Shown piece after piece: positions 32,645-45,945 of a stretch of 64,000 nt of DNA. Location of the stretch: NCBI RefSeq assembly GCF_900090045.1, contig NC_041785.1:496001-560000 (forward strand). The letters are read 5' to 3'. The notes beneath the pieces were generated by a model. It did not search any database, was not told where the DNA came from, and saw only the letters and a program-made list of their open reading frames with translations. Each line of letters begins with the position of its first letter. Positions within the stretch are counted from its first letter, which is position 1. A program made the position numbers and the translations under genes. Source of the stretch: Plasmodium malariae (Eukaryota > Apicomplexa > Aconoidasida > Haemosporida > Plasmodiidae).

Positions 32645-34076
32645 ATGAAAAATGAAAAAATTAAACTAGTAAGCTTCGAGGGGGACGAGTTTATAGTTGA
32701 CAAGTATACTGCTTCCATGTCCACGGTCATCCTAAATATCCTCGAAGGTTTTATTTGAGCTATACGTCCATACATATATATATATATATATATATATGTG
32801 CGTATATTTATATCTATCTATCCATACGTACATAATCAACTCATGTACATACGTACGTAAGATGATGATGTCCATGCATGAGGCACACGTACAAACATGC
32901 ATGCTAACAAACAAATACCCAGATATATGCAGATATGCAAATATATAAATATGTAAATACCCATAATGTATATAAACAAATAAGCAAACGCACATATATA
33001 CACATATGACCTTCCCCTTGCAGTGATGACAACAGAAGAAGATACAATACCCCTTCCTAATATCAAAACTCAAATTTTAAAAAAGATTATTGAATACATG
33101 GAATATCACATACATAACCCTGCAGATGAAATACCTAAGCCTTTAATTACATCCAATCTGCAAGATGTAACAAAAAATTAAAATACAGAACACAGTTTAA
33201 TAAATTTTTTAGTTAATACATTTTTCATATGTACCAATAAATGTCGTATTTAATATATATAATCATTGCCATAAATTTTGCCATAAATTTTGCCATAAAA
33301 TTTGCCATAAAATTTGCCATAAATTTTGCCATAAAATTTGCCATAAAATTTGCCATAAATTTTACCATAAATTTTACCATAAATAATATATTTTTCTTTT
33401 AATCTTTTTAAATAAAAAAAAAAAAAAAACAAAAAAAACAGGTGGTATCAAGCTGGGACTATGATTTTGTTAATACGGATAAGGAGACACTATATGAGCT
33501 TATTGAGGTAGGGAATATGGCAAATGAATAACTTGTACTATATCACAAATATGTTCCTTGCTTAAAGATATATACATATATATAGTAAAAAAAATAATTG
33601 TAGTAATTGTTGTAATGACTGTAATAATAGTAATGATGGTACTAATATTTTCCCGTTATTAGGCCTCTAATTATTTAGATATAAAACCGCTTTTAGATTT
33701 AACTTGCGGTAAAATTGCTTCCATGATGAAAGACAAAACGACTGAAGAGATTCGAGCCGAGTTTGACATTGTTAACGACTTTACAAGGGAAGAAGAAAAA
33801 CAGGTATTCATCATAATAAGCACAAAAGGAGGGGAGGGGAAGGAAACAATGAGGAAAAAAAAAAAAAAAAAAAATGCTATAGATCGAAATGGTTACAGAA
33901 ATTACAGTTCTTTTTTTGTGTTATAAATTTTGCTTTTATGCATTTTTGTTTTTATATATTTTTCTATTTTTCTATTTTCCCATTTTCCCATTTTCCCATT
34001 TTCTCATTTTCCCATTTTCTCATTTTCCCATTTTTTTAAGATAAGAGAAGAGAACAGATGGTGCGGGGATATTTAA
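32645..34076 (+). CDS. SKP1: SKP1, SCF ubiquitin ligase adaptor
   Basis: Exons 32645-32747, 33024-33166, 33442-33507, 33663-33803 and 34041-34076 give 162 residues, the usual SKP1 length. The N-terminal BTB/POZ fold starts [15 protein letters not shown]. The middle has [10 protein letters not shown]. The C-terminal F-box-binding part has [52 protein letters not shown] and the terminal [10 protein letters not shown] (human SKP1 ends near REENQWC). SKP1 links cullin-1 to F-box proteins, so it chooses substrates for ubiquitylation. Where Toxoplasma and Dictyostelium SKP1 have the hydroxylated Pro in DFTPEEE, this protein has Arg (DFTREEE). Intron 2 carries a 12-base CCATAAATTTTG-type repeat (about 33260-33385). 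Confidence 0.95.
33260..33385. repeat. 12-bp minisatellite in SKP1 intron 2
   Basis: About ten copies of CCATAAATTTTG / CCATAAAATTTG. A minus-strand open frame through it (Gly-Lys-Ile-Tyr repeats) is an artefact. Confidence 0.88.
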
Positions 34077-36175
34077 CTCGGGAACGACCCGTAGATAAGC
34101 ATATATGTGTTACAGGAAGGAGAAAAAAAAGGTCATATTTGTGTGGGAGCCTTTTATAGTATCCTTTTTTATTTTATTATTTTCGATTTTACTATTTTTT
34201 TTTTATTATTATTTATTTTACTATTATTTATTTTACTATTTTTTATTTTACTATTTTTTTATTTTATTCTTTATTTCATTCTTTTTTATATTTTATGTTT
34301 CATTTTGTTTTATCTTTATTTTTTTTATGTCCATAGTATAGCTAACCAAATGGCTAACTGTGCAGTTTACTCCTTTTATTTTTATTGAGCAGGATTTTTC
34401 TTTCCCTTATTTAAGGAGGGACATGGGGGAGTATTATCAAATGTATCATTTGGCATTAACCGTTTACTGTTAATCCTTAACCATATATTGTTATCGTTAG
34501 AGTTACCTTTACTGCTGCCGATGCGGTTGTGCCAAATGTATAATTATTCTTGTTTCTTTTCCTTTTTATTTTTAAAAAACAAAACTAACACGTACAATTT
34601 TCCAAAATTTACTTGCAAAGATTAATAACGTCTCATCGTACATTATTACATATGATAAGGACATTTGAATGTAAAAATAATTGATGCTTTTTTTTTCTTT
34701 TTTTTTCTTTTTTTATATTATTTTATTTTTTTTTCTGGCTTGTTAATTATGTATTTATCCACTTAATAATTTAGTGAAATATTTTGCAGCTAAAAATGGC
34801 GATTCAAAAAAATTAAAAAAAAAAAAAAAAAAGGATTGAAGTCTTTTTGTGTATATATTATATATACTTCTCAACAGATTGATTTGTATGAATAGTATAT
34901 AAAACAAAGAAGGTATGAATAAACGTGTGCACACGATTACCTTTAATTCGCGCAAACATTTTCATGCAAGTCGATTGTCGACTATGCTCTTGACTATGTT
35001 CACTTCGTTTTACATAAAAATAGATTTGGATTTCTTATAACTCCAAAAAATTTTATCTTTTATGCGTATAATACATTATGCACTTTTAATGTGTTCGTGT
35101 GTTGTTCCTTAATCGTTTAATTTTTTTTTTTTTTCGTACGTATTTAGAATAGGTGAGCAATACACGAAGTGCAACGAAATTACAAAATTGAAAAATAAAT
35201 TAAATATATTTACAGTTATTTTAAAGATATACATACATGCATACACATATAAATGTATATATATATATATATACATATACATACACGTATGTATGTACAT
35301 ATACATATATTTGCTTATATGTATCTTTTAAAAGGTTTATTTTGTTCTTGTACATACGTAGTTATATATATTTGCACACGTGTACATTTATTTGCGCTTA
35401 AATTTATACAAGCTTGTACGTATATATGCGTGTATATTTATAGATATATGTATATATACATATATATGCATACTTACGTTTACATATGTACATGTATATA
35501 TTTATGTATGTATATTTTGGTAAGGAAAAAAAAAAGGGGGAAATTAAAAAAATAAAATGTAAAGTGTATAAAATGTAAAAAGGCTAAAATCTATGCACGC
35601 TTCATGCATATATTTACGTATGTGTGCTTTCTACCCCCGCACATTTATATATGTTAAAGCATGCGTATGAAATACGGGAAAACTTTAAAATGTAAGTGTT
35701 ATCATAAAATGCGACTATTATATGTATATTATTGAATGATGGAATGTAACAGTTAATTTTGTTCGGCATGTATAAATATATTTTTTCTATACCCTTATAT
35801 ACACACACATAGCATAATATGCATGTACGTACGTATGTAGATATGTCGATGGGAACGCAGTTAACATGTTGGTGTACACGCATACTTTTTTAGTTTAAAC
35901 ACTTCAAATGGAATATATTACATCTCTTGTTATAATAAATAACTCTTTGGAAAACATGTATTCGAGAAAATGGACTACTTCACATCTATCTATATCTATA
36001 TCTATCTACCTATATATATATATATACATATATACATAGGTATATGTATGCGTGTAAATGATACATTACTCCATCCCTCCACTCAGCAGTATAGGCTCGT
36101 ATTTTGCACTTGGCAAGGTGTTTCCTTATATAACTGAGAATCACATATGCACGCATGTATATGTACATACATACG

Positions 36176-36457
36176 TACATACATACATACATACATACAT
36201 ACATACATACATACATACATACATACATACATACATACATACATACATACATACATACATACATACATACATACATACATACATACATACATACATACAT
36301 ACATACATACATACATACATACATACATACATACATACATACATACATACATACATACATACATACATACATACATACATACATACATACATACATACAT
36401 ACATACATACATACATACATACATACATACATACATACATACATACATACATACATA
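36176..36457. repeat. Long, nearly perfect (ACAT)n microsatellite
   Basis: About 70 uninterrupted copies of the tetranucleotide over 280 bases, with degenerate copies on the left. Because four bases repeat over three codons, all frames on both strands are open (Tyr-Ile-His-Thr or Cys-Met-Tyr-Val), so the many open frames here are not genes. Confidence 0.97.
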
Positions 36458-36720
36458 CTATATATATATATAAATCCATGTGCGATAAACGATATAGTAC
36501 TTCATTCCTTAAAAAACAAAAAAAAACACTCATACCGTCTCAAAATATAAAAGCACCACTTTATAAACATAAAAGCACACATTACACCATATTTATGTAA
36601 ACTAAAATGCATATATTAAAACAACTCCACAAAAAATGAACACATACATAAAAAAACTATATGACACAATTTATAACTCTACTACAAAACCTTAAAAAAA
36701 AAAAAAAAAAAAAAAAAAAA

Positions 36721-37020
36721 TTAAGCATTAAACATTAAACAGTTAACATTAAACGGTTAACATTAAACGGTTAACATTAAACGGTTAATATTAAACAGTT
36801 AACATTAAACAGTTAACATTAAACAGTTAACATTAAACACTATACAGTAAACAGAAAACACTAAACAGTGTACATTAAATAATAAACACTAAAACTAACA
36901 TTCCTAATAATCAACTAACAAAAACTCTTAAACCATGAACCCTTATACCTAACCAGAAAACTATTAACCTTAACTCTCAACCCTAACCCCGCTTCTTATA
37001 ACCCTAAACTTTAAAAAAAA
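36721..37020. repeat. 14-bp repeats followed by telomere-like motifs
   Basis: From about 36721 to 36840 the sequence is six to seven copies of a unit like AACATTAAACGGTT, grading into degenerate copies. From about 36975 to 37012 there are two AACCCTAA motifs that match the Plasmodium telomere unit (CCCTAAA on this strand). Confidence 0.75.
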
Positions 37021-37048
37021 AAAAAATTCAACCCAACCTTATCCCGGT

Positions 37049-39808
37049 TCACTTACTCTGCTCGTTCATATTTCTCATTTCCCTCATTCGTGCCTTCCTT
37101 GTGTCTAGAGAGTTAATACCCTTGCTGTTCATGTTAAAATTACTACTATTGCCATAGTTAGAAGATTTATTAAATGGTTCATGTGCTATTCCTCCATTTG
37201 TATTTGAGTTTACTAAATTAGTTTTAAATACTTTATTGTTTTTTTCCTCATTCCTATTGTTCATATTATTGCTGTTTTTGTATATATTGTTAATTTTAAG
37301 ATCATCATTATTTTTATTAAAGACGTTTTTATTATTTCCCGATATATGGGGCGCTACCTGAAAATTCATATTCATCATTTTGTTATTATTATTTCCATAA
37401 TTATTTTTCATATTGTTCATGTTATTATGGTTCGCGCTATTATTATACATTCTCACGATCTTATTGTTCAGGCTATTATTATTATTGTTAATATTACTAT
37501 TATTATTATTACTATTATTATTATTATTATTATTACTATTAGTACTATTATTATTATTCATGTTATTCATACCATTCAAGTGATTAATGTTACTAACACT
37601 GTTCATACCACTCATATTGCTGCTCTTTTCATCGATCATATTATTCCTATTATTTGTGTTTGTATTCCTCCAGTTACTCTCTGTGTCGATATCTTTTTTT
37701 TTAAAATTTCTTTCTTCCTTTTTATCATTTCTTCTTATGTAATTCATATTATTTCCTTGTATTCCAGGCAGGTTATTCATCATCTTTACATTTCCCATGT
37801 CTTCTGTATTATAATTATTATTATTACTATTATTATTACTATTATTATTATTATTATTACTATTATTATTATTACTGTTGTTATTGCTACTACTGTTGTT
37901 ATTGCTACTACTGTTGTTATTGCTACTACTATTGTTATTGCTACTACTATTGTTATTGCTACTATTATTGTTATTGTTGTGCGCAAAATTTTTCGCGTTC
38001 CTGTTATAATTGTTCGCCTTGAACACGACATTGTTATTGCTATTGTTATTGTTACTGTTATTAACACTGTTGTTGATATTTGTATTACTGTTGTTGTTAT
38101 TACTACTGTTCATATCATTAATTTTACCTTGATTCATATAGTGCTGACCCCCCATCGGTGAGTACCTATTATTTCCTTGATCGTTTCGCTCGTATACTCC
38201 ATCTTGTTGCATATTGTTCATATTGTTCATCATGGTGTTCCTCTGCTGGTGTAGATTTACCTGCATGTTCATATTTTGACCCATCTGTTGACCCATTTGT
38301 TGACCCATTTGTTGACCCATTTGTTGACTCATTTGTTGACCCATTTTTTGACCCATTTTTTGACCCATCTTCATAAACTTCTTCTGCATAGATCCTTTAC
38401 TTTCAATATTTTCAAAAAAGGAATTTTCCTCGTAAATGCCAGTGGGTGGTTGAGGTGGTGGGTTTTGCATTCCTCTTTTTAAAAAACATCTAAAACCTAT
38501 CATATGTTTTCCTTTAAACCCAGGAAGTAGAAAACCATTCATTATTTCATTGTCATTAATATTATTGTCATTGTTATTACTATTATTACTATTACTATTA
38601 TTATTCATTATATTATTATTATTATTATCATTCATTAAATTATTATTTATTCCACTGAACTCATTTGATCGTTCATACCACTTCTTCGAGTTGTTATCAT
38701 TTCTTTTTAGTCCATCAAACAAATTCATTCCAAATTTCTTTTTATCATTTAACCCGTTACCTTTCATTCGTTCTATACCTCCAATATTATTATTAAGATG
38801 CAAATGATGATTACTATTATTATTATTAATACTATTGTTCATAAAATTGTCTTCACCTTTCTTTAAATCTTTCCCCTGCTTTTTTTTCTTATCCTTATCT
38901 TTGGTTAATTCTGATTTTATTTTCTCAGTAGATTCTAATAAATCAGGAAACGATTCATCATCAATTTTTTTCTCTTTCTCTTCTCCTTGTTCGTCATTGT
39001 TCTTTTCATCTTTCTTTTTCCATGCGGGTCCTGACTGCTTTGCGTTAAGTCCTATGTTGGCCGCTCTTCCTCGAACACTCACACTTATGCCTACATTACG
39101 TCCACAAAGGCAGAAGGAAATTAAAAAAATAAAAATAAAATAAAACAGTAAAAATGATACAATCGAATTTACGGAGCGTCGTGTGGTAAAAAGAAAAAGC
39201 AAAACATACGCACACACAAATATATATATATATATATATATATGTATAAACATATACGTTCACATACACATATAGATAAACACACACCCACATACGTACA
39301 TACGACGGGGAAAATATCAACGTAAAATTCGACAAAACAAAAAAAACAGCATCCCTCCAAATAAAGACATAAAAAGCACTAGAGCTAATTTATTACCCTT
39401 CTTCAAGGAGTTTCCTATCAACAAATGCTTTCCTAACGACACACTGTTTACAAGCGATATATCATTCTCTTCTGAATTTTCTAAAGTTTTCTTTGAAATA
39501 TCATCCTCTTTTTTTACATTCTCTTCTTTATTTGTTTCCCCTTCAGAAAAAAAAAAAAAAAAAAAGCGTCGTTACGTTATGAATGTACACACATATACAC
39601 ATATACGTATAAACGCGTATACACATATACAACATACTAGCACACCCGCAGCACTAGGCAGCGGTATATAACCTTTAGTTACAGCGATAAAAATGCACAT
39701 GTACGTAAAACAAAAAAAAAAAAATTAAGTCGATAACACATTTTTTAATTTTTTCTTTTATGGCTTACTTTTTTTGTTATTCTCATTATTTATTTCCTTA
39801 TCTTCCAT
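37049..39808 (-). CDS. Asparagine-rich protein of unknown function
   Basis: Three exons, 39769-39808, 39397-39540 and 37049-39090, give 741 residues. Splice sites are GTAAGC..CTGAAG and GTAATA..ATGTAG, with phases 1 and 1. The first 60 residues are Glu/Lys-rich. The best candidate for a conserved core is the segment that follows, GISVSVRGRAANIGLNAKQ then SGPAW, and EESFPDLLES-like acidic helix (DDESFPDLLES). After that come long Asn runs coded by AAT/AAC, a QQMGQQMGQQMG repeat (DNA about 38276-38370), and a Met/Asn-rich tail. No domain recognised. Prion-like Asn/Gln composition could support RNA-granule behaviour, which is inference. The long plus-strand frames at 37346-38161 are shadows of the Asn codons. 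Confidence 0.75.
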
Positions 39809-40184
39809 GTTTTAACAAAATTTCATTTACAATTTCATAATTTTAATTTTTTTTTTTCCCCTATTTTTCCAATTTTACGTATATACCTATTTTTCCTTAT
39901 TTTAAAATATATATATCACAAAAGTACACGTTGAACGATAAATAATTACTAAAAATAGGTATACTTGTACATGTAATGGAACTGAATAATAGGATAAAAA
40001 ATAAATTATTGTTGTAAAAATAAGCAGGTGGGGTAGGGGTAATAATATCTTATAAGCAAAATATATGGTTGAATATATAAGAGATTGAAGAAAAAGAATA
40101 AAGAGATATATGTACCAACAAAGTGAACAAATGAATGCATGAGTAAATGAATAAATGAATGTACATATATATAAATGAATAAAA

Positions 40185-40320
40185 AAATGAGTATACAAAT
40201 GAATATACAAATGAATATACAAATGAGTATACAAATGAATATACAAATGAATATACAAATGAGTATACAAATGAGTATACAAATGAATATACAAATGAAT
40301 ATACAAATGAATAAATAAAT
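40185..40320. repeat. 12-bp minisatellite
   Basis: About eleven copies of AATATACAAATG with GAGTATACAAAT variants. Minus-strand frames through it (Phe-Val-Tyr-Ser) are artefacts. Confidence 0.9.
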
Positions 40321-40374
40321 GAATATATATATAAAACCCCATACACTTCAACGCTTTAAAATAAATTATTTATT

Positions 40375-40412
<38 letters not shown>

Positions 40413-41034
40413 TTTACGCTAGCTCCTGAACACTTCGCAAAATTTTAGTAAAATGGAAAGTAAAAATAAGAAAAAATCATAGAGGAGTTTACGTATAATG
40501 TATACACATATGTATAAGTATGTATGAGTCTAAGCATGTAAGTAAATATATATATATATATATATATATATTTTGTATGTATATTGCATGTGTATTATAT
40601 GTATATTACATGTGTATTATATGTATATTATACGTACATTATATGTGTATTATATGTATTATTATACGTATATTATATGTATATTACATGTATGCATTTC
40701 ATTAATGAATAAAACGAAATTACTGTAAAACACTGCTGTTACAAAAATATTAAAATGAGATTAATATATAAAGTAAAATTAAAATAAATGAGTTAAAATT
40801 GTGAAAAGCGTAAAAATGAATTTGATAAAACCCCTGAAGTAAAATATGCGAAAAAAATAAAAAAAAATGAAAAATAAGTATAAAAAATTTAAGAAAAAAA
40901 TATAAAGAAATTGATATAAAAGCATAAAAATATTGAGATAAAAGAATAAAAAAGTTGAGATAAAAGAATAAAAAAGTTGAGATAAAAGAAAAAAAAAGTT
41001 AAGATAAATGTATAAAAGTATTGGAAAGATGTAC

Positions 41035-41245
41035 AAAAATATTGAGAAAAAAATACAAAAATATTGAGAAAAAAGTATAAAAATATTGAGAAAAAAGTAT
41101 AAAAATATTGAGAAAAAAGTATAAAAATATTGAGAAAAAAGTATAAAAATATTGAGAAAAAAGTATAAAAATATTGAGAAAAAAGTATAAAAATATTGAG
41201 AAAAAAGTATAAATAAAAATATTGAGAAAAAAGTATAAATAAAAA
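41035..41245. repeat. 21-bp minisatellite
   Basis: About ten copies of AAAAATATTGAGAAAAAAGTAT; the last copies carry an inserted AAAT. On the left it grades into related A-rich units from about 40920. Confidence 0.88.
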
Positions 41246-41715
41246 TATTTCAAGAAAAGTAAATATAACAATAATATATTATATATATGCGTAAAAAATG
41301 CATACATAATATTTATATTATATAAATATTATATATGCATATAACTATATATATATATATGCGTATATATATATATGAAGTTAAAAAGTGAGGAAAAAAA
41401 ATATGGATGACAATAACATAGTATGATATGCAAGAATGTAAGCAGTACCATGAAATAAAGAATTATTATCGAAATTTGCACAAAAATAAAAAAAATAAAA
41501 TAAAAAATTTGTAAAAAATATGTAATATACTGCGTATATATGCAAATACATATATATAACATATACATATATATATATATATATATATGCATACACGTAT
41601 ACATATTTATACATATTATGTTGTGCAAATGTTTGGCATATGAAATAAATTTATTTTGCTATTTTATCCCTATACTTACTTTATTACCTTATTACCTGGT
41701 TTTTTATATTATATA

Positions 41716-41781
<66 letters not shown>

Positions 41782-41935
41782 GATAGAGAGAGAGAAAACT
41801 TTTTTGTAATCTAAAAAGAAAGCAAATGAGAATATGTAGTCATTTTATAGGTTAGTATTGTATGGTAAAATTACTGACAATTTTATTTTTTTTATCTTTT
41901 CTCTTTCTCATATACACATTTTATACATGTATATA

Positions 41936-41985
<50 letters not shown>

Positions 41986-42290
41986 ATGTGCATGTAATGA
42001 CATTATATTATATAAAAAGCTGGATAACACATTTATATAATAATGCAATATAAATCAACATAGAATACAACGTGTAACCTACGTATTATTTCCTTTATTT
42101 ATTTTACACTCGTATGAAAATATTATAAAAATAATCCCATAATAAAATATGCCATATAAGAAAATAAAAAAAATTAAGATTGCTATATTAAAGTGATATT
42201 GTAGAAAATTACGAGGAAATTTATGAAGTCGCCCATATGTACTTGATCTTATATATATATATATACCTACTTCATTTAACACTACACATG

Positions 42291-42327
<37 letters not shown>

Positions 42328-43200
42328 TATATATATATAGGTATCGTCGTGCACATATTTGATGAGAGCGTGTTACGAGTATATGGATACTTATAATCCT
42401 GTTTTTATATAAATTTCAAACCTTATTACTTTATGTGAACAAATATATGTATATGTAAATATTTATACATAAATATATGTGTTATGCCTACTATTCTGAA
42501 ATCGTGTATTGATGTAAGTACCAGGGGGAGAAAAGAAATAAAATATATAAATTTGTAAAAGGAATATTTTATTATAACCTGTGCATAATTTTCTTTTTCT
42601 TTTACTTTCTTTTTTTTTTTTTTGTTTTATCGTCCTTTTGAGTTTTTATTTTCAACAAATACAGGATTTGCTATTCTTACGAAAGTGCACATAAAATTTG
42701 TATTTAAATTTTTGTTTATTTTTTTTTTTATATTTTTCAAAAAAATTTAGTTTTAGATTATCTACATTTTTTTTTCTTGGTTTATATGTTTCTTAATACA
42801 TCATTTTAATGTTTCAAAATATGTATTTCCAATTTTCGTTCATAAAACGCACCAAAAAGAAAAAAAAAAAAAAGCAGAAAAATAAAACACAACAGAAAAA
42901 AAAAAAAAAAAAAAAAAAAAGTCAAAGAAAAGGAAAAGAAAAGAAAAAAGATAAAACGTATCCTAACAAAACGAAACAAAATGTCGTATTAGGTAAAAAT
43001 TCTTTCCTCTAACATGAGAATTTGTCATATGTTATTAATATAGTAGATTTCATACGAACTCCACATCTGAGTGTTCATTTTATTCATTATAAAACGATAT
43101 TTCATAAGGAAGCAGATTAGCAAAATATTTTTTTTTCATAAAATTTAATGAAAACTTAAAAGAAGTGGTATCCCACTACGCATACATGTGGGCATATATA

Positions 43201-43243
<43 letters not shown>

Positions 43244-43676
43244 CTATATGTACGCATATGTATACTTTCTTTTTTCTCTTTGTATTAAGGGTAGATTCGT
43301 CGAAAATTAGACATATATAATTAAGAGCTATATATTCTTTAAAAATAAATAAAAAAATATGTTTGTTTTTTCTTTCCTGCTTCTTTAAGCAATATATAAG
43401 TTATGCCAATAATAAATTATTTTTTATTGTACTAATACATTTTAGAGGTTGAGTTTACTATTCTTTGAACACTCATAGAAACGTAGATTGTTGTATAAGC
43501 AGAAGCAACCTTTATATACATATTCGTGTAAGCAAATATATATATATATGTATATATAACAGCTGCATACAGTTTCTTATTTTTTTTGTGCCGTGTTATT
43601 TTATTCTCAACAACATAAATTAATCCAAAAACGTTTTTAAAAATAAGGCATATAATTAATATAAAGGTATATAACT

Positions 43677-43718
<42 letters not shown>

Positions 43719-44559
43719 TTTTATTTATATTATGTCAATCAGAAAATGGAATTAGAGAGATGTATAATCAATTCAGCTTTTCAAATATTATTTGTCATTA
43801 TATATATAATAATAACTTTGTAATTTTTTTTTTTATATATTCCCATATGTCATATATGATACAAGAATTATAAATGCATTTTTCTACATGCATAAAATAT
43901 TATATTATAAAAGACTTGAATTCAGTTTATGCAGTGAGCCCAAATAAAAAGATAGTTGCAATTTTTTTATAATGATTTTTTATTGTTGTTTTCTTTTTAA
44001 TATTTTTAACCTTTTCGAGATTTTTTTTTTTATTATTATTTATTTTTATTGTTTTTTTTTTTTTTTTTTTTTGCTGTATCTTTATTATTCTACGTTATAT
44101 ATATATATATATATATATATATTCTTTACTTAATCATTTTACTTCCTTTTTTTTTAGATTTATTCACAATTATGCCAGGCTCTTTTTTCTTGCAACCGTA
44201 CATATATATATATAAGTATATTTATTTATTTATTTTTAGCATTGTTTTTAAACATATATATATATATATATATATATATTCATATGGATATTTTTAAAAA
44301 GCTATAAGATTACATTAATCTTTTTGTACATTCACATATAGAACTTTTTTTTTGTTGCTACATTTTACTTATAAACTTGTCATGTGCTACATATTTTGTA
44401 GTAAATGAAATATAAAATTATAAATAAGGTTGTATATACGGTTTAGAATTTTTGGAAGCTAAAGCTTTGTACTTTATATTTCAGCATAATTTAATTGAAG
44501 TAGCACCTATCTTCTTTTTTCTTATTTTATCCTTTGTTTTTTCTTATTTTATAATTTGT

Positions 44560-44735
44560 TTTTTCTAATTTTATCCTTTGTTTTTCCTTTTTTATTAACT
44601 TTATTTTTCCTTTTTTATTAACTTTATTTTTCCTTTTTTATTAACTTTATTTTTCCTTTTTTATTAACTTTATTTTTCCTTTTTTATTAACTTTGTTTTT
44701 CCTTTTTTATTAACTTTGTTTTTCCTTTTTTATTT
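44560..44735. repeat. 22-23-bp T-rich minisatellite
   Basis: Seven or so copies of TTTTTATTAACTTTATTTTTCC (later copies TTTGTTTTTCC). Confidence 0.88.
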
Positions 44736-44877
44736 CTTTTTTTTTCGAGGACTTCTTATATACAAACCGCGCATTGTGAATTTGTCATTTTTTTGTTTAG
44801 TGCAATTGTAATTTTTTTTTTTTGTACGTAAGTATATATTGAATTAAATATTCCACACAAAAAATAAAAAAAAAAAA

Positions 44878-45225
44878 AGGAAATAGGAAATAGGAAATAG
44901 AAAATAGAAAAATAGAAAATAGAAAAAAGGAAATAGAAAATAGAAAATAGAAAAAAGGAAATAGAAAATAGAAAATAGAAAAAAGGAAATAGAAAACAGA
45001 AAAAAGGAAATAGAAAATAGAAAACAGAAAAAAGGAAATAGAAAATAGAAAACAGAAAAAAGGAAATAGAAAATAGAAAACAGAAAAAAGGAAATAGAAA
45101 ATAGAAAACAAAAAAAAGGAAATAGAAAATAGAAAACAAAAAAAAGGAAATAGAAAATAGAAAACAGAAAAAAGGAAATAGAAAATAGAAAATAGAAAAT
45201 AGAAAAAAGGAAATAGAAAAAAGAA
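44878..45225. repeat. Purine-rich minisatellite, GGAAATAGAAAATAGAAAA
   Basis: Around 350 bases of units built from GGAAATAGAAAATAGAAAA(CA), all purines A/G except the T of each ATAG. The opposite strand reads as Phe/Leu/Ser/Ile frames of up to 195 codons, which I reject as coding. Confidence 0.9.
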
Positions 45226-45413
45226 TATATTAATTTTGTTTATACAATTCGTAAAACATATTCGAAATATCCTACTCGAAAATGTAAAGAAAAAATATAT
45301 TGGCAAAAAAAAAACAAAAAAAAAGTTGTAGATATATATATCAAATATATGCTTATAAGCGTATGTGTGTATATATATATACATGTGTATAGTTATGTAG
45401 TAATGTATTTTTG

Positions 45414-45444
<31 letters not shown>

Positions 45445-45509
45445 AATATGTATGGGCGTATTAGCGCATGTAAATAGAACATATCCTAATCTTATTTTTC
45501 CGTCGAAAC

Positions 45510-45891
45510 ATGAAAAAGAAAATCCTCTTAAATATGAATGTCTTTCATAAATATACATATATATAATATAATTGTGTTTCTTTTACAATTACAGAACATT
45601 AATCAACAAATATGTGTTACCATTTATTTTTATAGTTCGTTTAGCAACCTAGTCGATTTGAGATATATATATAATATGTATACAATAACATATACTTATA
45701 AATATTACTATTTCCTTACAGGAGGTGTTACATTTTGGGGGCGTCACTGTCAGCGTCGCTTTTGTTATCATTTACAAATAATTTTTTAGATTTTCAAACG
45801 AAGCTTATTATGTTAGGATACTACTTCATTTTTATGTTCATTAATTAAACATACAAGCATACTAACACCAGACGTTTTTTTTTTGCTTAAG

Positions 45892-45945
<54 letters not shown>

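Larger units (their letters stand above)
34077..37048. other. 3 kb convergent spacer between SKP1 and the Asn-rich gene
   Basis: Contains T-rich low complexity (34150-34340), poly-A/T runs, (TA)n tracts, the long (ACAT)n array, a 14-base repeat block and two telomere-like motifs described separately. I see no coding-like island. Confidence 0.55.
39809..45509. other. 5.7 kb gene desert between two divergent genes
   Basis: No coding-like island found on either strand. The region is a chain of simple sequence: T/A runs, very long (TA)n tracts (for example 41720-41780, 41950-41990, 43205-43245, 43680-43715, 44100-44120) and several minisatellites listed separately. It must contain promoters for the Asn-rich gene (leftward) and PS synthase (rightward). 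The size is much larger than other divergent gaps in this window. Confidence 0.6.

Noticed and set aside
36058..36600. Many long open frames on both strands around 36.1-36.6 kb
   Set aside because: They only read the (ACAT)n microsatellite; a 4-base repeat without stop triplets keeps every frame open.
37346..38161. 271-codon plus-strand frame rich in Ile/Thr/Val
   Set aside because: Antisense shadow of AAT/AAC Asn codons of the Asn-rich gene.
44797..45384. 195-codon minus-strand Phe/Leu/Ser/Ile frame
   Set aside because: It is the complement of the purine-rich minisatellite; no conserved or varied sequence outside the repeat.
41300..45500. Desert as a centromere
   Set aside because: Malaria centromeres are about 2 kb of over 97% A/T with a compact repeat core. 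This region has mixed minisatellites with G and C and, by remembered gene order, is far from the chromosome 13 centromere.
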